A stretch of 64,000 nt of DNA from Cryptomeria japonica (GCF_030272615.1 NC_081412.1:39486791-39550790); one strand, 5' to 3'; positions 45,540 through 58,180 are shown, counted from the stretch's first letter. Numbers and translations are program-made. Notes: generated from the letters alone by a model not told the origin.

Positions 45540-47640
45540 ACTTAAATTGGAACGTAATGAATTTCTTTAAAATGGAGATAATAATCAAATGTATCTAATC
45601 TAGAAGGGGAATGTTTTCTCATTTTATCTTCAATAATGGATGTAATTTTGAAAAGATGTGCTTGATTATGGGATAAATCAAGGAAGGACTGTGTTTTCAC
45701 CTACCCCAAAAGGGTTAAAATTTGGTCAAGTTATTTATTTCTCCCTACCATAACACATGTAGATAAGTTCAACAGTTTGGTTGTTAGATACTACATGCAC
45801 GCATAGGTTCCATTCCCGAAAGTTGATGCCGGTTTGCTAGGATACTGCGTCATGAGGGATGAGAGTTTATCACGAGCACCGAGAAGTGTAAGCTTTATTT
45901 GGTTGGGTGGATAAAACACTTGGGTCATATGTTTGTCTTCCAGATCATAGATGGAGGTGAGTCTGATGGCGAGGAAGACAAGTTACATCCGGAGACAAAG
46001 ATTCATGTATATCATTGTAAAATCTTATGTATCAAAAGTATGTTGCATTATTTAATCATTGTAAAAGACCAAATGTGGTCTCATGACATAAACTATGTAA
46101 GTTGTGTAAAGGACCGATGAGATCTATTGTCATAAATGCGACAGGAAGTCGCCATGTATATTTAACTAACTGAAAAGTAAGGAAAATTACTAACCACTAA
46201 CCTACTAACATGTCTCCTACGTATGCATGCCTCATGCTTTATGTGTTCATGCATGCATGATTTATCTTTCATTTGCATAGTTTCTATCTCCATTCTTGAA
46301 TGCATGGCATTATTTAAGTAGATAAGTTATTTTTACTCATTTATAAATTGACCTTAGTTTATCATTAATTTAACATATGAAATTCGAGGTTTTTCATGCA
46401 CGTTCTCATCTTAACTATACTAACTATAAGTTGCAACTTTTGTTTGATAAGAAAATTCTTATATACTTGTTACATTCCTCATATATGAATTTGCTATTAC
46501 ATAAGTTTGGTAGGCACAATAGTAGAAACTCGTAGATCCATGAATGTAATCTTTAGTTATCTTTATTCTATCTTATGCATACTAACTTTAGGTTATCATA
46601 TTAAACTATTGAATCATTATATGTCTTCCATACTTGATACCTTAAATTTTAACTCTTCTCCTTATAAATGAATATTAAATGTTGTGCTTATATTAATGGC
46701 AATTTGTTATAAATGTATGTAGACTCCAATAAATGTATGTTAGATTGAATTAGGATTTAATTACATTAGTTATTCTACGGTTAGGACAAGCAGGTCCTTA
46801 CATTGTAGGAGTGAGTTTATATGTTAAATCATTTTTTTTGCATGCATTTATCTATTCTTCGCACAAATTATTTTTATGTGGCTTGTTTTGTAAATATTTT
46901 TTTGTTTATTTATTTATTTTGGTGAATAAGTGTCACATATTACTTATTAAAAAAGATAATTTGAGTGAAGGAGGGTCCTAGTCATTTGATTTTCCCCATA
47001 CATCAATGAGGTTTTAGGTCATTTGGAATAGGTTCTCAACTAGTGATCATTTTCTCTTCATTTCTTCCTTTACAAGCTAAGTGTTATGAGCAAGTAAGAT
47101 GGCTAAAGCAAGGTAAGGAAATTTATTAAAATCTAGCTAAATAGGTACTCACATGAATATGGTTAAGATGAAATTGAAGGTGCATGAAATGGTTGAAAAC
47201 AATTGTGAGCATGTTAATCCTTGATTTTCTTGAAGGGGATTGGAAACTACATGTCTGAAAATCATGACGTCTTAAAATAGATTAAATGCATCTATATCAA
47301 CATCCACAAGATAGAAAGTGATAATAACTCTATTACACGTTAAAGTCCATAATATTCTATCAATTATACATAAAGAATTACCTTAATAATCTTAAATCAC
47401 CTTAAAAAAATTACCACTTCAGACCTAGAACAAATCATACAAAACCCTAAAACTCTCTTATTTTCTCGTACATCTATATATCATCACAAGAGTTTCAAAT
47501 ATATATTTAGGTAAATATATTTTAAATCCTTTTGTTCATTAAATTGTGTTTTTTGTTCATCATCATGGTATAATGTGTTTCTTTTATTTGACTTGTTCTA
47601 TGAAGTATTTTTTTGTTGAAATGTAATTTACACGTCTTCT
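45540..47640. other. AT-rich sequence, no gene seen
   Basis: No domain or substantial open frame. The short plus-strand frame at 45899-46120 has no recognisable motif and is not supported. Confidence 0.4.
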
Positions 47641-47704
47641 AGAGGGAAAACTCTGCTTCCGAGTGGACTGCTTGACTGCAAAATTTACTAAAATTTGCTA
47701 AGCA

Positions 47705-50214
47705 GTGCCATCCACCGGAAATCTTAATCTCACAGTAGAATGTATTGAGGGTCGGATGAAGGAAGCACTGCACTTTCTGCTAAAGACAAACAACTCTATT
47801 GTAAATTATTATGCATATTCTCAACTACTGCAGACCTTCATTTCCAAGAAAGCCCTTTTACAGAGTAAGCAAATTCACTCTCACACCACTCATAAAGGAT
47901 TTGAATTTGCCGCAGCCATATTTTTTCAAAATAAGCTTATCAGCATGTATGCAAAGTGCAGTAATTTGGTAGAGTCTCGTAGAGTATTTGACGACATGAC
48001 AGAACGAGACTCCATCTCATGGAATGTCTTAATAACAGCTTACAGAAGACATGGCTTTCCTCGCGAGGCATTGAAATTGTTTCACCAAATGCAACGAACA
48101 GGTATCCAATCCGATCAGTACACCTTTTCCAGCATACTCCCAGCCTGTGCCAAAACAAGATCTTTGGAAAAAGGTGTGGAAATACATCGAAGTATAATGG
48201 AAAGGGATTTTTTGTCAGATGTAGTTGCAAATGCTCTGGTTGATATGTATGCAAAATGTGGAAGCATACGCAAAGCACGGGAACTGTTTGACAAAATACC
48301 CCAAAGAGATGTGTTCTCATGGACTGCAATGATCGCGGGATATACACAAAATGGTGTTCTTGACGAGGCGCTGAAGCTTTTTGAAGAAATGCCTCAGAGA
48401 AACGTGATTTCGTGGAATGCGATGATTGCAGGATATGTACAAAATGGGTTTGTGCATATGGCCTTGGAAACTTTCAAGCAAATGCAATTGGCAGGTGTAG
48501 AGCCAGATGCCACCACCTTTGTTAGCATCCTCCCAGTCTGTGCCCAGATGCGAGCTTTACAACAGGGTATGGCAATCCATCAAAGCATAATGGAGAAGGG
48601 ATTTTTGTTAGATGTTGTTGCAAGTGCCCTGATAGATATGTAGGCAAAATGTGGAAACTTACACGACGCACATAAATTGTTTGAGAAAATGCATCAGAGA
48701 GATATGGTTTCATGGACTGCAATGATTGCAGGATATGCACAAAACGGGTTTGCTGAAAAAGCCTTGAAATTTTTTGAGCAAATCCAATTGGTAGGTGTAA
48801 AACCAGATGCCACAACCTTTGCCAGCATTCTTCCAGCCTGTGCCAAAGTCGGAGCTTTGGAACAAGGCATGCATATCCATCGAAGCATAATTGAAAGTGG
48901 ATGTTCGTCAGATGTTGTAGTTGCAAATGCCCTGATAGATATGTATGCGAAATGCGGAAGCATAAACAAGGCATGTGAAGTATTTGACAAAATGCCTCAG
49001 AAAAATATGATCTCATGGAATGCAATGATCCTAGGATACACACAAAATGGGTTTGTTGAGAAGGGGTCTTAGAAAAGTTTCAGCAAATACAACTGGAAGG
49101 TGTAAAGCCAGATTCTAGAACCTTTGCCAGCATCCTCTCAGCCTGTGCCAAAATGGGAAGTTAGGAACAGGGCTTGGGCATCTATCAAGGCATAATAGAA
49201 AGTGGATATTTGTCAGATGTTGTGGTTGCGAGTGCCTTGGTAGATATGTATGCAAAATGTGGAAGCTTAAACACTGCACGTCAGCTGTTTGACAAATTGC
49301 ATCAAAGAAATGTGATCTCCTGGAATGTTATGATTGCAGGATATGCAGAAAATGGCTTTTGCAAGGATGCTCTCAAGCTTTTTGAACTAATGCACTCTGG
49401 AACACACCCTGACCGTGTAAGCTTCACATGTGTATTATTGGCATGCAGCCATGTGGGTTTAGTAGATGAGGGCTGTAAATACTTCAACAGCATGAGTGTC
49501 ACTTATTGCATTATGCCTATAGTTGACCATTATGTGTGCATGGTTGACCTTCTTGGCCGTGCTGGCTGTCGTCAAGAAACTCTGAGTTTCATCATCAAAA
49601 TGCCAATAAAACCTGTGGTGGTTGTGTGGATGTGTTTACTCGGTGCTTGTAGATCACATAACAATATAGAGTTGGGAGTATTTACGGCAACTATCCTTCT
49701 TGAGCTGGATTCCACAAATGCTGCGACTTATGTTCTTCTCTCAAACATTTATTCAGAATTGGGGAGGTGGGGTGAGTCTCAAATGGTAAGGAAATTGATG
49801 AAAGATAAGAGGGGTTCAAAAGATACCTGGATGCAGTTGGATTGAAGGTCATAAAATGGTGCATGCTTTCGTGTAGGGGACAGATCCCACCCACAAACAC
49901 ATGAGATCCATACAAAGATGGAGAAACTATCCTGGCCGATGAAGTAAAGAGGTTATTTTCTAGATTCAAGACATGGAGTGAATGATGTGGAGGTGGTGGA
50001 AAAAAATATTCTTCCTTTGCAGCCAGCGAACAATTGGCAGTCACATCTAGATTGTCATATTTGACGCCTATAACAACTATCCAAGCCGTCAAGATCCTTC
50101 AAATATGTCTTTTGACTATTACAATATAACCAAGATTTCTTTTAACATTGTTGCAAGACAAACTGTTGTGAGAGATGTGAACCAATTCCATCCTTCTCAA
50201 ATGGAGATTATCGG
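47705..50214 (+). pseudogene. PLS-DYW PPR pseudogene (PPR2)
   Basis: A full-length relative of PPR1 and PPR3 on the plus strand, broken several times. The position of the ancestral start reads GTG at 47705 (then PSTGNLNL, matching PTANLNLNL of PPR3), with an in-frame TAA six bases before it. The next ATG is near 47757. TAG at 48641-48643 replaces the Tyr codon of DMYAKCG. A one-base insertion shifts the frame near 49063. TAG stands near 49163 where Leu is expected (ALEQG). A further shift lies near 49815, before PGCSWI, and a stop follows AFV. The PPR tract is otherwise well preserved, with the E domain near 49600-49850. The DYW domain is a relic: ARQTVVRDVNQFH near 50153-50191, then GGAGATTATCGG at 50203-50214, where the W codon has become CGG. 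Confidence 0.9.
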
Positions 50215-50967
50215 TGCTGCAGAATGAAATAAAATGTAGAGATGGCTTAAACAATGGCAAGGTGAACCAGGTCAATCTTATGGTGACAAAGAAGGGATCA
50301 GTGCGATGTCCCAAATTACACATAGAAGAAAATATGATCAACATGTTTTGCATTCACAAATAATATTAGCAGTGTTGCAATGTTCGCATATATGTAAGTT
50401 GTTGTCTCCACAACATTAGCACAAACATTGAAACATGTACAAAAGTGACATGTAGGCAACACGCAAAGAGAGATACATCTTAACAAGGAGTGGCAAGCAT
50501 CTCAACACAATACACTATCCAAAACAGAATCATCATCAAATAAGATTCACACAAGTAGAGAGTTGCCTCCAATTCATTCTATCCAAAACTTAGGGATACC
50601 CATCATCTTAAACCCTTAAAACCAAATAGGAAAGGTAGAGTCTCACCCTATAGTAGTAGTGATATGGCACTCATCACCTATAATGTAGACATGCAAAAAC
50701 GAGAACTAAGAAAAAGAAAAGTATGGTTCATTTACTAAGTGCATAGTTCAAAAGAAAGGGAAACACATATGAATTAGGCACATCCTTTAATTGATTCCGT
50801 TGAGAAGAGTGTGCATCATAATTAAAATAAATCACATTCAACTAATTTTACATGAAGGATCATTAGGGAGGTTCAATAGCTCACCTAATTCACACAAGAG
50901 AGTGATGATTCCTATTTAATAAATAAAAAGTGACTCTAAACGTGTTGGATACACCTTGAGGGTCATA
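50215..50967. other. 3' flank of PPR2, no gene seen
   Basis: The first ~60 bp (GATGGCTTAAACAATGGCAAGGTGAACCAGG) resembles the 3' UTR of PPR1 and the orphan fragment. Nothing is recognised beyond that. Confidence 0.45.
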
Positions 50968-51494
50968 ATTACATATTCCTAGGTCAAGAAGGAGAGAAAG
51001 CATGTCCTCTAGGTTAATTATTACTTTACAAACCATATTGAAAAGTTTCATGTTAAGTCCATACTATGTTTCACCTCTTTACCATCCCATTCACTCCTTC
51101 TACCAACAATGTTTGCCCTTGGTGAGCCTTAAAGAAAAAAAAAATTACATATTCCTAGGCCAAGAAGGGGAGAAAGCATGTCCTCTAGGTTAATTATTAC
51201 TTTACAAACCATATTGGAAAGTTTCATGTTAAGTCCATACTATGTTTCACCTCTTTACCATCCCATTCACTCCTTCTACCAACAATGTTTGCCCTTGGTG
51301 AGCCTTAAAGAAAAAAAATTACATATTCCTAGGCCAAGAAGGGGAGAAAGCATGTCCTCTAGGTTAATTATTACTTTACAAACCATATTGGAAAGTTTCA
51401 TGTTAAGTCCATACTATGTTTCACCTCTTTACCATCCCATTCACTCCTTCTACCAACAATGTTTGCCCTTGGTGAGCCTTACAAGAAAAAAAAA
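50968..51494. repeat. Three-copy tandem repeat, about 175-bp unit
   Basis: Copies start ATTACATATTCCTAGG at 50968, 51144 and 51318 and end GGTGAGCCTTA plus an A run. Copies 2 and 3 are virtually identical; copy 1 differs at a few sites (for example GGTCAAGAAGG against GGCCAAGAAGG). Short open frames inside simply repeat the same peptide and are not genes. Confidence 0.95.
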
Positions 51495-53960
51495 GGTGAT
51501 TTAGAAACTTTAGAACTATTTTGTGAGGACAAACATATGGCAATTTTACCCATAAAATTTCAATTTTCTTCACATAAAATGAGGTGATGATTACCTATAG
51601 GTTGTAGATGTTTATAAGACCAAAATACCAAGTTTAAGTGAGAAAAACTCTCCAAGTCCTAATTTCTTCTAAAAAACAAGTACAAGTACACCTAGAATTC
51701 ACAATTTTTTGTATGCCTTTTGGAAATTTAAATATGGGAATGAATGCAATATAGCATTGATTTATAAGTTTTCACTACATATCTAATACAAAAAAAGTTT
51801 GAAAACCTTGTTTTTTAATTTACAAGTAAAATCGCATTTCTTCCACTAGGATGAAGATTCCCATTTCAATTTACATTAGCACATCCACGTTGATTACGTA
51901 TCTAGAAGGATATATTTGAAGACCAATTTTTTTCTCAAAAGTAACAATAACACTTAAATTACATGCTCATAAATAAAATACAATGAAAAGAAGTAAAATT
52001 GGACACTCCTTAAGTTCCATTGATACCTCCATAGCTCTACCACAAGCCAACAATGCTAATTCTACTACCCAGCCTTGTGGAATCCCAAAGTCCAACCCAG
52101 TTGACTATTGAGATGAATACATGGGCTTCAAACAAAATTGGATCCAATTAAATAGAGAAGATAATAGTTTAAGACGTGGAGTAGTATCCTCTTGACTCTC
52201 CAAGTCTATGATGGGGGATTGGGTAGACAATACATCTCTATAGAAAGAACTCATTTTTGTATGTTTCCTATGAGTTGAGGTCCTTATTTTAGGTCTTTCA
52301 TTAAATATTCATTGTTCATTAATTATGTAAAGGTCTTTATTTCTGCATTTCATTATTCACCATCGTGTAGAGGTCCTTTCTTCAACTATTGCATTAAACA
52401 TTTGTTGTTTATGATTATGCAAAGGTCCATGTATAAGGTATTGCATTAAGCCCAATTCTTAGAGTTTTGAAGAATGACTACTCTAAGCCTCATGTCATCT
52501 CATCATTCCTAAAATAATTAACAAAAAGCACATTTACAAAATGGCTCTAAGAAAGTGTGAAAGAGCACAAATAAGCATCAAACAACCTCTATGATTATTT
52601 TTTCCTTTCTCACCCTAATTTTGAAATGTTCAAAAAACAAAACCCTTCAATTAATTTAATTCTAAAAAGAACTTTAACATTTCTATCTTTTCTTTGTAGT
52701 TTATAAAAATAACACATAGACTCCATTGATAGAGTTTTAAGTTTGTCCTTAAGAACAATCAAATGATTATGGAACATTCATTTTGAACAACAAAAATGGA
52801 AAATAATCTTTCATTATTCTAAAGCACTATAAATAAAAACATGACAAGATAAATACCTCAACCTTTCACAAACTATGAATCCAAGGGTTTGGTAAAAACT
52901 TTATCCAAGAAAAAGCCAAGCTTCACCATCATCCAAACCTTTTTTCCATACTCAAGCCTCTTTCAACATCCTCAAGAACAAACTCAAGGGTTTGAAAATA
53001 AATACTCTTAGCTCTCACCCATTCTCAAATTTGGCACTATTATTTTTCAATGAATCCCTTTTCAAATATATAAGTAACCTTCTTTTCCATGGAAAAAACA
53101 TTTTGCATTGACACACAACAAGGAAAGAGATAAAAAAAAAAAAATCGAATCAAAACTATTATGACAATATATATGCAACTCCTAAGATATTTTACAAACA
53201 TATAAAGAAATCAATATTTTCAACACTTATAAGTTTCTTATTCTAGATACATCCTACCCCTTACCCTTTTCAAGTGAATTATAACTTTTCCAAAAGCAAA
53301 TTTACTAAACTCTACATAGAAACATGTAAGCATACAAAGAAGATAAATAACACATTTTACTAGTTTCACCATAGAGGGATTCTTAATTGTATGCAATTAA
53401 GGTAGATAGGTTTTACAAGTATACAACATGTTACATCTCATTACTCCATCATGAGATAAGATGGATAACCAAAAACCAAACCCATGTTAACATCTCTAAA
53501 TTAACCCTTGTTGGTTTACTTGTATTTTATGCTATAAAGCACGCATTAACATGTCTAACACTAGATAGTCCAACCATAAGAAAATAAATAACCAATGCAT
53601 GCATATTTTCATTTAAGGCATATATGTCTAATAGAATCACATTATGTAAATCACATCTCAATAGTGATCCTCTAACTATTACAAAATTAATTTGATACAA
53701 AAAGAAACATGAATGAACCACATTTAATTATCAACTAATCAGTAATACTAAATCATCAAAATTAAAGCAACAATCATGTCATAATAATAATAATAATAAT
53801 AACAATTAAGATATCTCAAACATTAAATAATATCATGTTTCACCTAGATACACCCATTGACATCCAAAGTGATCGCTAAAGAGTACAGAACATCACTTAC
53901 AACAAAAAACAAAGGCACAATACATATAGGCCTTACAAACAACTTGTATACTATTTTCTA
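51495..53960. other. Gene-free sequence, G-poor on the plus strand
   Basis: No recognisable coding sequence. Much of it is A/C/T-rich and G-poor like 11.65-14.9 kb, and it may be part of an old repeat. An (AAT)n run lies near 53782-53800. Confidence 0.4.
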
Positions 53961-53964
53961 AAGG

Positions 53965-54720
53965 TGCTTCTTACAAAGTGTTTTTCTTCAAAACTATTAT
54001 GAGAAATGTGAATTGGTTCCATCATTAGATACGAAGATAATGTTTATGGTGAGATTATTGGCGATGCTAGGTGAAATAATCTATAGACATAGGCTTGCAC
54101 AATGACAAGGCAAACCATAGCTTGAGTTGTTGATAGGGTCCAAGTTGTATTCCAATTTCTAGAAAGGGTTTTTCATTAAGTGTTTGGACATCTTGACCTT
54201 GTTGTTAGACTGAGTGTTTGGACATCATGACCTGTTGTTAGACTTCAAAAAAGATCAAATGTATAGTGCACGATGTGAAACTCTTCTTTACATATTAATT
54301 GAACATTAATTAAAACCATGTTTTATGATACCTTAGAGGTGTCGATGCCATTGAATTTTTTTGGAAACATGTGTATATTTAGAATGAAAAGGATGAGATA
54401 GAGAATTGGGAACAAGCAAAAAGAAGATGAATGCTTGAAAGAAATGGAAAGATGCTTAGCTGATAGGAAATATGATAGACGATCTTATGATCAATTTTAT
54501 TCATGTAAATTATAGGAGGATTTTTTGATGGTATTCATGTAAATGATAGGAGGATGATTTTTTATAGTTCCTTACTCTTAACTTGTCATTGCATATAACC
54601 AATTTGTCCAAATTAATTGTCATTGTATACCTATGTCAAATCTATCATTTGGAATTTAAATATACATATCAAATTGTACATGCAAATCTATATTAATGCA
54701 ACTTTAATTCATTTATAATT
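53965..54720 (+). pseudogene. Orphan 3' end of a PPR-DYW gene with its 3' flank
   Basis: ATTATGAGAAATGTGAATTGG and TTCCATCAT (about 53995-54025) encode a worn form of the family motif RDxNRFHH. GAGATTATTGGCGATG (about 54051-54066) corresponds to the GDYW-stop segment. After it, ATAGGCTTGCACAATGACAAGG matches the PPR1 3' UTR (ATAGGCTTGCAC, TTGACAAGG). Scattered matches then continue to about 54720, paralleling PPR1 from 8500 to 9080. No repeat tract or E domain lies upstream, so this is a truncated duplicate of the gene end only. Confidence 0.6.
54178..54248. repeat. Short tandem duplication, about 35 bp
   Basis: AGTGTTTGGACATC, TTGACC and TTGTTAGACT occur twice in a row with minor differences, inside the orphan PPR 3' flank. 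Confidence 0.8.
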
Positions 54721-55051
54721 TGAGAACACGTGATACCTAATAAATGTACATAAAAAAATTTAAGAATATAATTTGAATATATAAAGGTAAATAAACTTGC
54801 ACAATTCCTATTACATTAAGTTTATGTATATATGACATTTAAAAATTGACATAATTTTCAAATCAATACTATAATCAAGATGGTGGAAAAGTGACCATCC
54901 CTTCTCCATAAATCTATATGAAATATGGACAATAAAGAGAATCACTTGTTTTGTAGTTAAGATTGAATGAATAACAAAAGAAAAGTATGCTCGTTGATTA
55001 TAGGTTTTAAATAAGATAATCTCATGAGAACCACATCAATTCAATGAACAC

Positions 55052-55640
55052 AATGAAAGGCATCTCAAAAATGTGAGAAACACTACAATTTTATATCATA
55101 TCATAATCAAATTAGATGCTTTTCTTTATATGTTGCAAATGCATAGTAAACATAAAATTCCACATGCTTAGATATAAGATAAGAACATTTTTTATTTCTT
55201 ACATATGTAACAAATAAAGTTTTACAAAATGACAAAGGTAAAGAAAAATTAAGAGATGCCTCGTCTCCAAACATTTAATTATTGTAAGCATTCATTTCAC
55301 ATTTTCTTTGATCAAGTGTCTTTCGATTTCCTTCAAACATTCATCTCCTTTTGCTTGAACATAATGAAAGGTGTCAGAAATGTGAGAAACATTACAAGTT
55401 TGTATCATATCATAATCAAACTAGATGCTTTCCTTATATGTTACAAATGCTTAGTGAACATAAAATTCAACATGCTTAAATATAAGATAAGAACATTTTC
55501 AATTTCCTTTTATAAAATGAAAAAATAAAGAATTATTAAGAGATGCTCTTATTTCCAAAAATTCGATTATTATAAATATTCCTTTGGCATTTCCTTAAAT
55601 GTCTTTCGATTTCCTTCAAGCATTCATCTCCTTTTGCTTT
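55052..55640. repeat. 311-bp tandem duplication
   Basis: Copy 1 starts AATGAAAGGCATCTC at 55052; copy 2 starts AATGAAAGGTGTCAG at 55363. Shared text includes ATCATATCATAATCAAA, ATAAGATAAGAACATTTT, AAGAGATGC and TTTCGATTTCCTTCAA with CATTCATCTCCTTTTGCTT. The copies are moderately diverged with small indels. They lie 0.4-1 kb beyond the PPR3 stop. Confidence 0.85.
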
Positions 55641-55720
55641 TTCTCTTTCTCCACCCCGTCCGGATTTCCTCTCGAGATATGCTCAGATTCCTTGAAACAG
55701 TTCAATGTTATGACACCTCA

Positions 55721-55919
55721 ATGGTAGCATAAAAACAGGTGTTGAATAAATGTCTCTCGGTATGTATAGGCAGTGATCCACATTGCATAATATACCTGTG
55801 ATTTAACAAAGCCAACAGTCCATGGTAGCACAAAAACAGGTGTTGAATAAATGTCCCTCAGTATGTATAGGCAGTGATCCACATTGCATAATATACCTGT
55901 GATTTAACAAAGCCAACAG
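55721..55919. repeat. 101-bp tandem duplication downstream of PPR3
   Basis: ATGGTAGCA starts the copies at 55721 and 55822; they run to GCCAACAG and differ at only a few sites, so the duplication is recent. It lies about 110 bp past the PPR3 stop and probably falls in its 3' UTR or terminator region. Confidence 0.9.
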
Positions 55920-56029
55920 CATGTCTAAATTTCCAAAAACAAAATAAGCACTTTTCAACACTGGAAGTAAAATATTCTCCCTTGTTTATCACTACTGATC
56001 TAGCATGCACCATCTTGCTTCACATAACA

Positions 56030-58180
56030 TCACCAATAATCCCCACAAGAACATTGTCCTTGTTTAAAATGATGGAACCGAACTGCATCTCTCACAACAA
56101 TTTCTCTTGCAACAATTTTGGATATAAACTTTGTTGCAGTGTGACAGTCAATACATACTCGAAGGTTTTTAACAACTCTAATGGTTGTTCCGGGGGGTGT
56201 ATTTAACAATCCAAATGCAATTGCCAACTTCTCACTATGGTGGCAGAGGAATAATTCTTTTTCCTCCTCCTCCACATCATTCAGTATACGTCTTGAATTT
56301 GGAAAGTACCCGGCTGCCTTCATCTCCCAGGATAATTGCTCCAACTTTGCATAGATTTCCTGTTCTTGTGGGTGTGTCCTGTCTCCTACACGAAAAACAT
56401 GTACCATTTTACGGTCTTCAATCCAACTACATCCCGGTGTCTTTTTTATTCCTTTATCTCTCATCAAACTCCTTAACCTCTGAACCTCACCCCACCTGCC
56501 CACTTCTGCATAGGTGTTTGCAAGAAGAACATAACTCGCAGCATTTTCAGGATCCAGCTCAAAAAGAAGGTTTGCTGTAAATACTCCCAATCCTATATTC
56601 TTGTGTGTTTTACAGGCATCGAGCAAACATGTCCACACAATCACCACAGGTTTAATTGGCATTTTGATGATAAAATTCAGAGTTACCTCAAGATAGCCAG
56701 CACGGCCAAGAAGGTCAACCATGCACACATAATGATCCGTTGTAGGCATAATGTGATAAGAGTTACTGATACCAGTGAAGTATTTACAGCCCTGATCCAC
56801 TAAACCTGCATGGCTGCATGCTAATAAAACACATGCGAAGCTTACATCGTTAGGGTATGTTCCAGAGTTCTTCATTAGTTCAAAGAGTTTAATAGCATCC
56901 ATGCAAAATCCATTTTGTGCATATCCTGCAATCATTGCAGTCCACGAAACCAGATTTTTGTTAGGCATTTCGTCAAACAGTTTACGTGCCTTGTGTATGT
57001 TTCCGCATTTTGCATACATGTCTCCAAGGGCAGTTGCAACAACGGTATCTGACAAAAATCCATTTTCGATTATACATTGATGGATGTCCATACCCTGTTC
57101 CAATGCTCCTATTTTAGCACATGCAGGGAGGATGCTGGCAAAGGTTGTGGAATCGGGCTTTACACCAGCCAATTGCATTTGCTTAAAAGTTTTCAAGGCT
57201 TTTTCAACAAACCCATTTTGTGCATATCCTACTATCATTGCAGTCCACGCAATCACATCTCTCTGAGACATTTTTTCAAACAGTTCACATGCGCTGTCCA
57301 TGCTTCCGCATTTTGCATACATATCTACCAGGGCACTTGCAACTATAACATCTGACAAAGAACCGTTTTCAATTATACTCTGATGGACGAGCACACCCTG
57401 TTCTAGGGCTCCCATTTTCGCACAGGCTAGGAGGACGCTGGAAAAGGTTGTGGAGTCTGGTTTTACACCTGAAGATTGCATTTGCTTAAACATTTCCAAG
57501 GCCTTTTCAACAACCCCACTTTGTGCATATCCTGCAATCATACCATTCCATGAGACCACATCTCTTTGAGGGATTTTGTCAAACAGCTCACGCGCCTTGT
57601 GTATGCTTCCACATTTTGCATACATGTCTACCAGGGCACTTACGGCTACAACATCTGACAAAAAACCGTTCTCCACTATAATTTGATGGACATCCATACC
57701 CTGTTCCAAACCTCGTATTTTAGCACAGGCTGGGAGTACGCTCGCAAAGGTGAACTGATCAGGTTGAACACTCGCTTGTTGCATTTGGTGAAATAGTGTC
57801 AATGCTTCCTGAGAAAACCCATGTCTTACATTAGCTGCAATTATGATATTCCATGAGACAACGTCTCGCTCAGTCATTTCGTCAAACACTTTACGTGCAT
57901 TAACCAAACTATCACACTTGAAGTACATGTTTATCAGATTGTTCTGAAAAAAAGTGCTTCTAGCAAATGCGAATCCCATATGTGTAATGTGGGAATGGAC
58001 TTTCTTACCCTGTGAAAGGGCTTTCTTGAAAATGCAGGCCTGCAATAGTTGCAGATATGTAGAAGGGGCTACAGGTGGGTTGCGGGTAGCAAGGAGAATG
58101 TGTAGCGCCTCCTTCAACTGACCCCCTCTACATAATGTTGTGAGATTGAGATTGAGATTGGCAGTGGGTAGAATTGCCAT
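56030..58180 (-). CDS. PLS-DYW pentatricopeptide repeat protein, complete (PPR3)
   Basis: Intronless, 716 residues from the first in-frame ATG at 58180 (MAILPTANLNLNLTTLCRGG). The open frame extends 16 codons upstream without an ATG. Degenerate N-terminal repeats lead into alternating P, L and S motifs to about residue 530, then E1/E2 (VWTCLLDACKTHKNIGLG, ASYVLLANTYAEVGRWGE, PGCSWIEDRKMVHVFRVGD). The DYW domain is residues about 623-716: PG-box-like YFPNSRRILNDVEEEEKE, catalytic HSE (H648, E650), CxxCH (C676, C679, H680), then HHF (H703-H704), CSC (C710, C712) and terminal GDYW. All deaminase and zinc-ligand residues are present, so it is a plausible self-sufficient organellar C-to-U editing factor. 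It is the only complete member of the family here. The RNA target and the organelle are not determinable by eye; no strong transit peptide is evident. Confidence 0.9.
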   Translation of the reverse strand: MAILPTANLNLNLTTLCRGGQLKEALHILLATRNPPVAPSTYLQLLQACIFKKALSQGKKVHSHITHMGFAFARSTFFQNNLINMYFKCDSLVNARKVFDEMTERDVVSWNIIIAANVRHGFSQEALTLFHQMQQASVQPDQFTFASVLPACAKIRGLEQGMDVHQIIVENGFLSDVVAVSALVDMYAKCGSIHKARELFDKIPQRDVVSWNGMIAGYAQSGVVEKALEMFKQMQSSGVKPDSTTFSSVLLACAKMGALEQGVLVHQSIIENGSLSDVIVASALVDMYAKCGSMDSACELFEKMSQRDVIAWTAMIVGYAQNGFVEKALKTFKQMQLAGVKPDSTTFASILPACAKIGALEQGMDIHQCIIENGFLSDTVVATALGDMYAKCGNIHKARKLFDEMPNKNLVSWTAMIAGYAQNGFCMDAIKLFELMKNSGTYPNDVSFACVLLACSHAGLVDQGCKYFTGISNSYHIMPTTDHYVCMVDLLGRAGYLEVTLNFIIKMPIKPVVIVWTCLLDACKTHKNIGLGVFTANLLFELDPENAASYVLLANTYAEVGRWGEVQRLRSLMRDKGIKKTPGCSWIEDRKMVHVFRVGDRTHPQEQEIYAKLEQLSWEMKAAGYFPNSRRILNDVEEEEKELFLCHHSEKLAIAFGLLNTPPGTTIRVVKNLRVCIDCHTATKFISKIVAREIVVRDAVRFHHFKQGQCSCGDYW

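Noticed and set aside
45899-46120. 73-residue plus-strand frame as a coding exon
   Set aside because: No conserved motif; only a weak acceptor-like CAG upstream, so coding is not supported.
51002-51504. Open frames repeating the same peptide MSSRLIITLQTILESFML
   Set aside because: They arise from the three-copy tandem repeat; the frames are not longer than expected and have no known domain.
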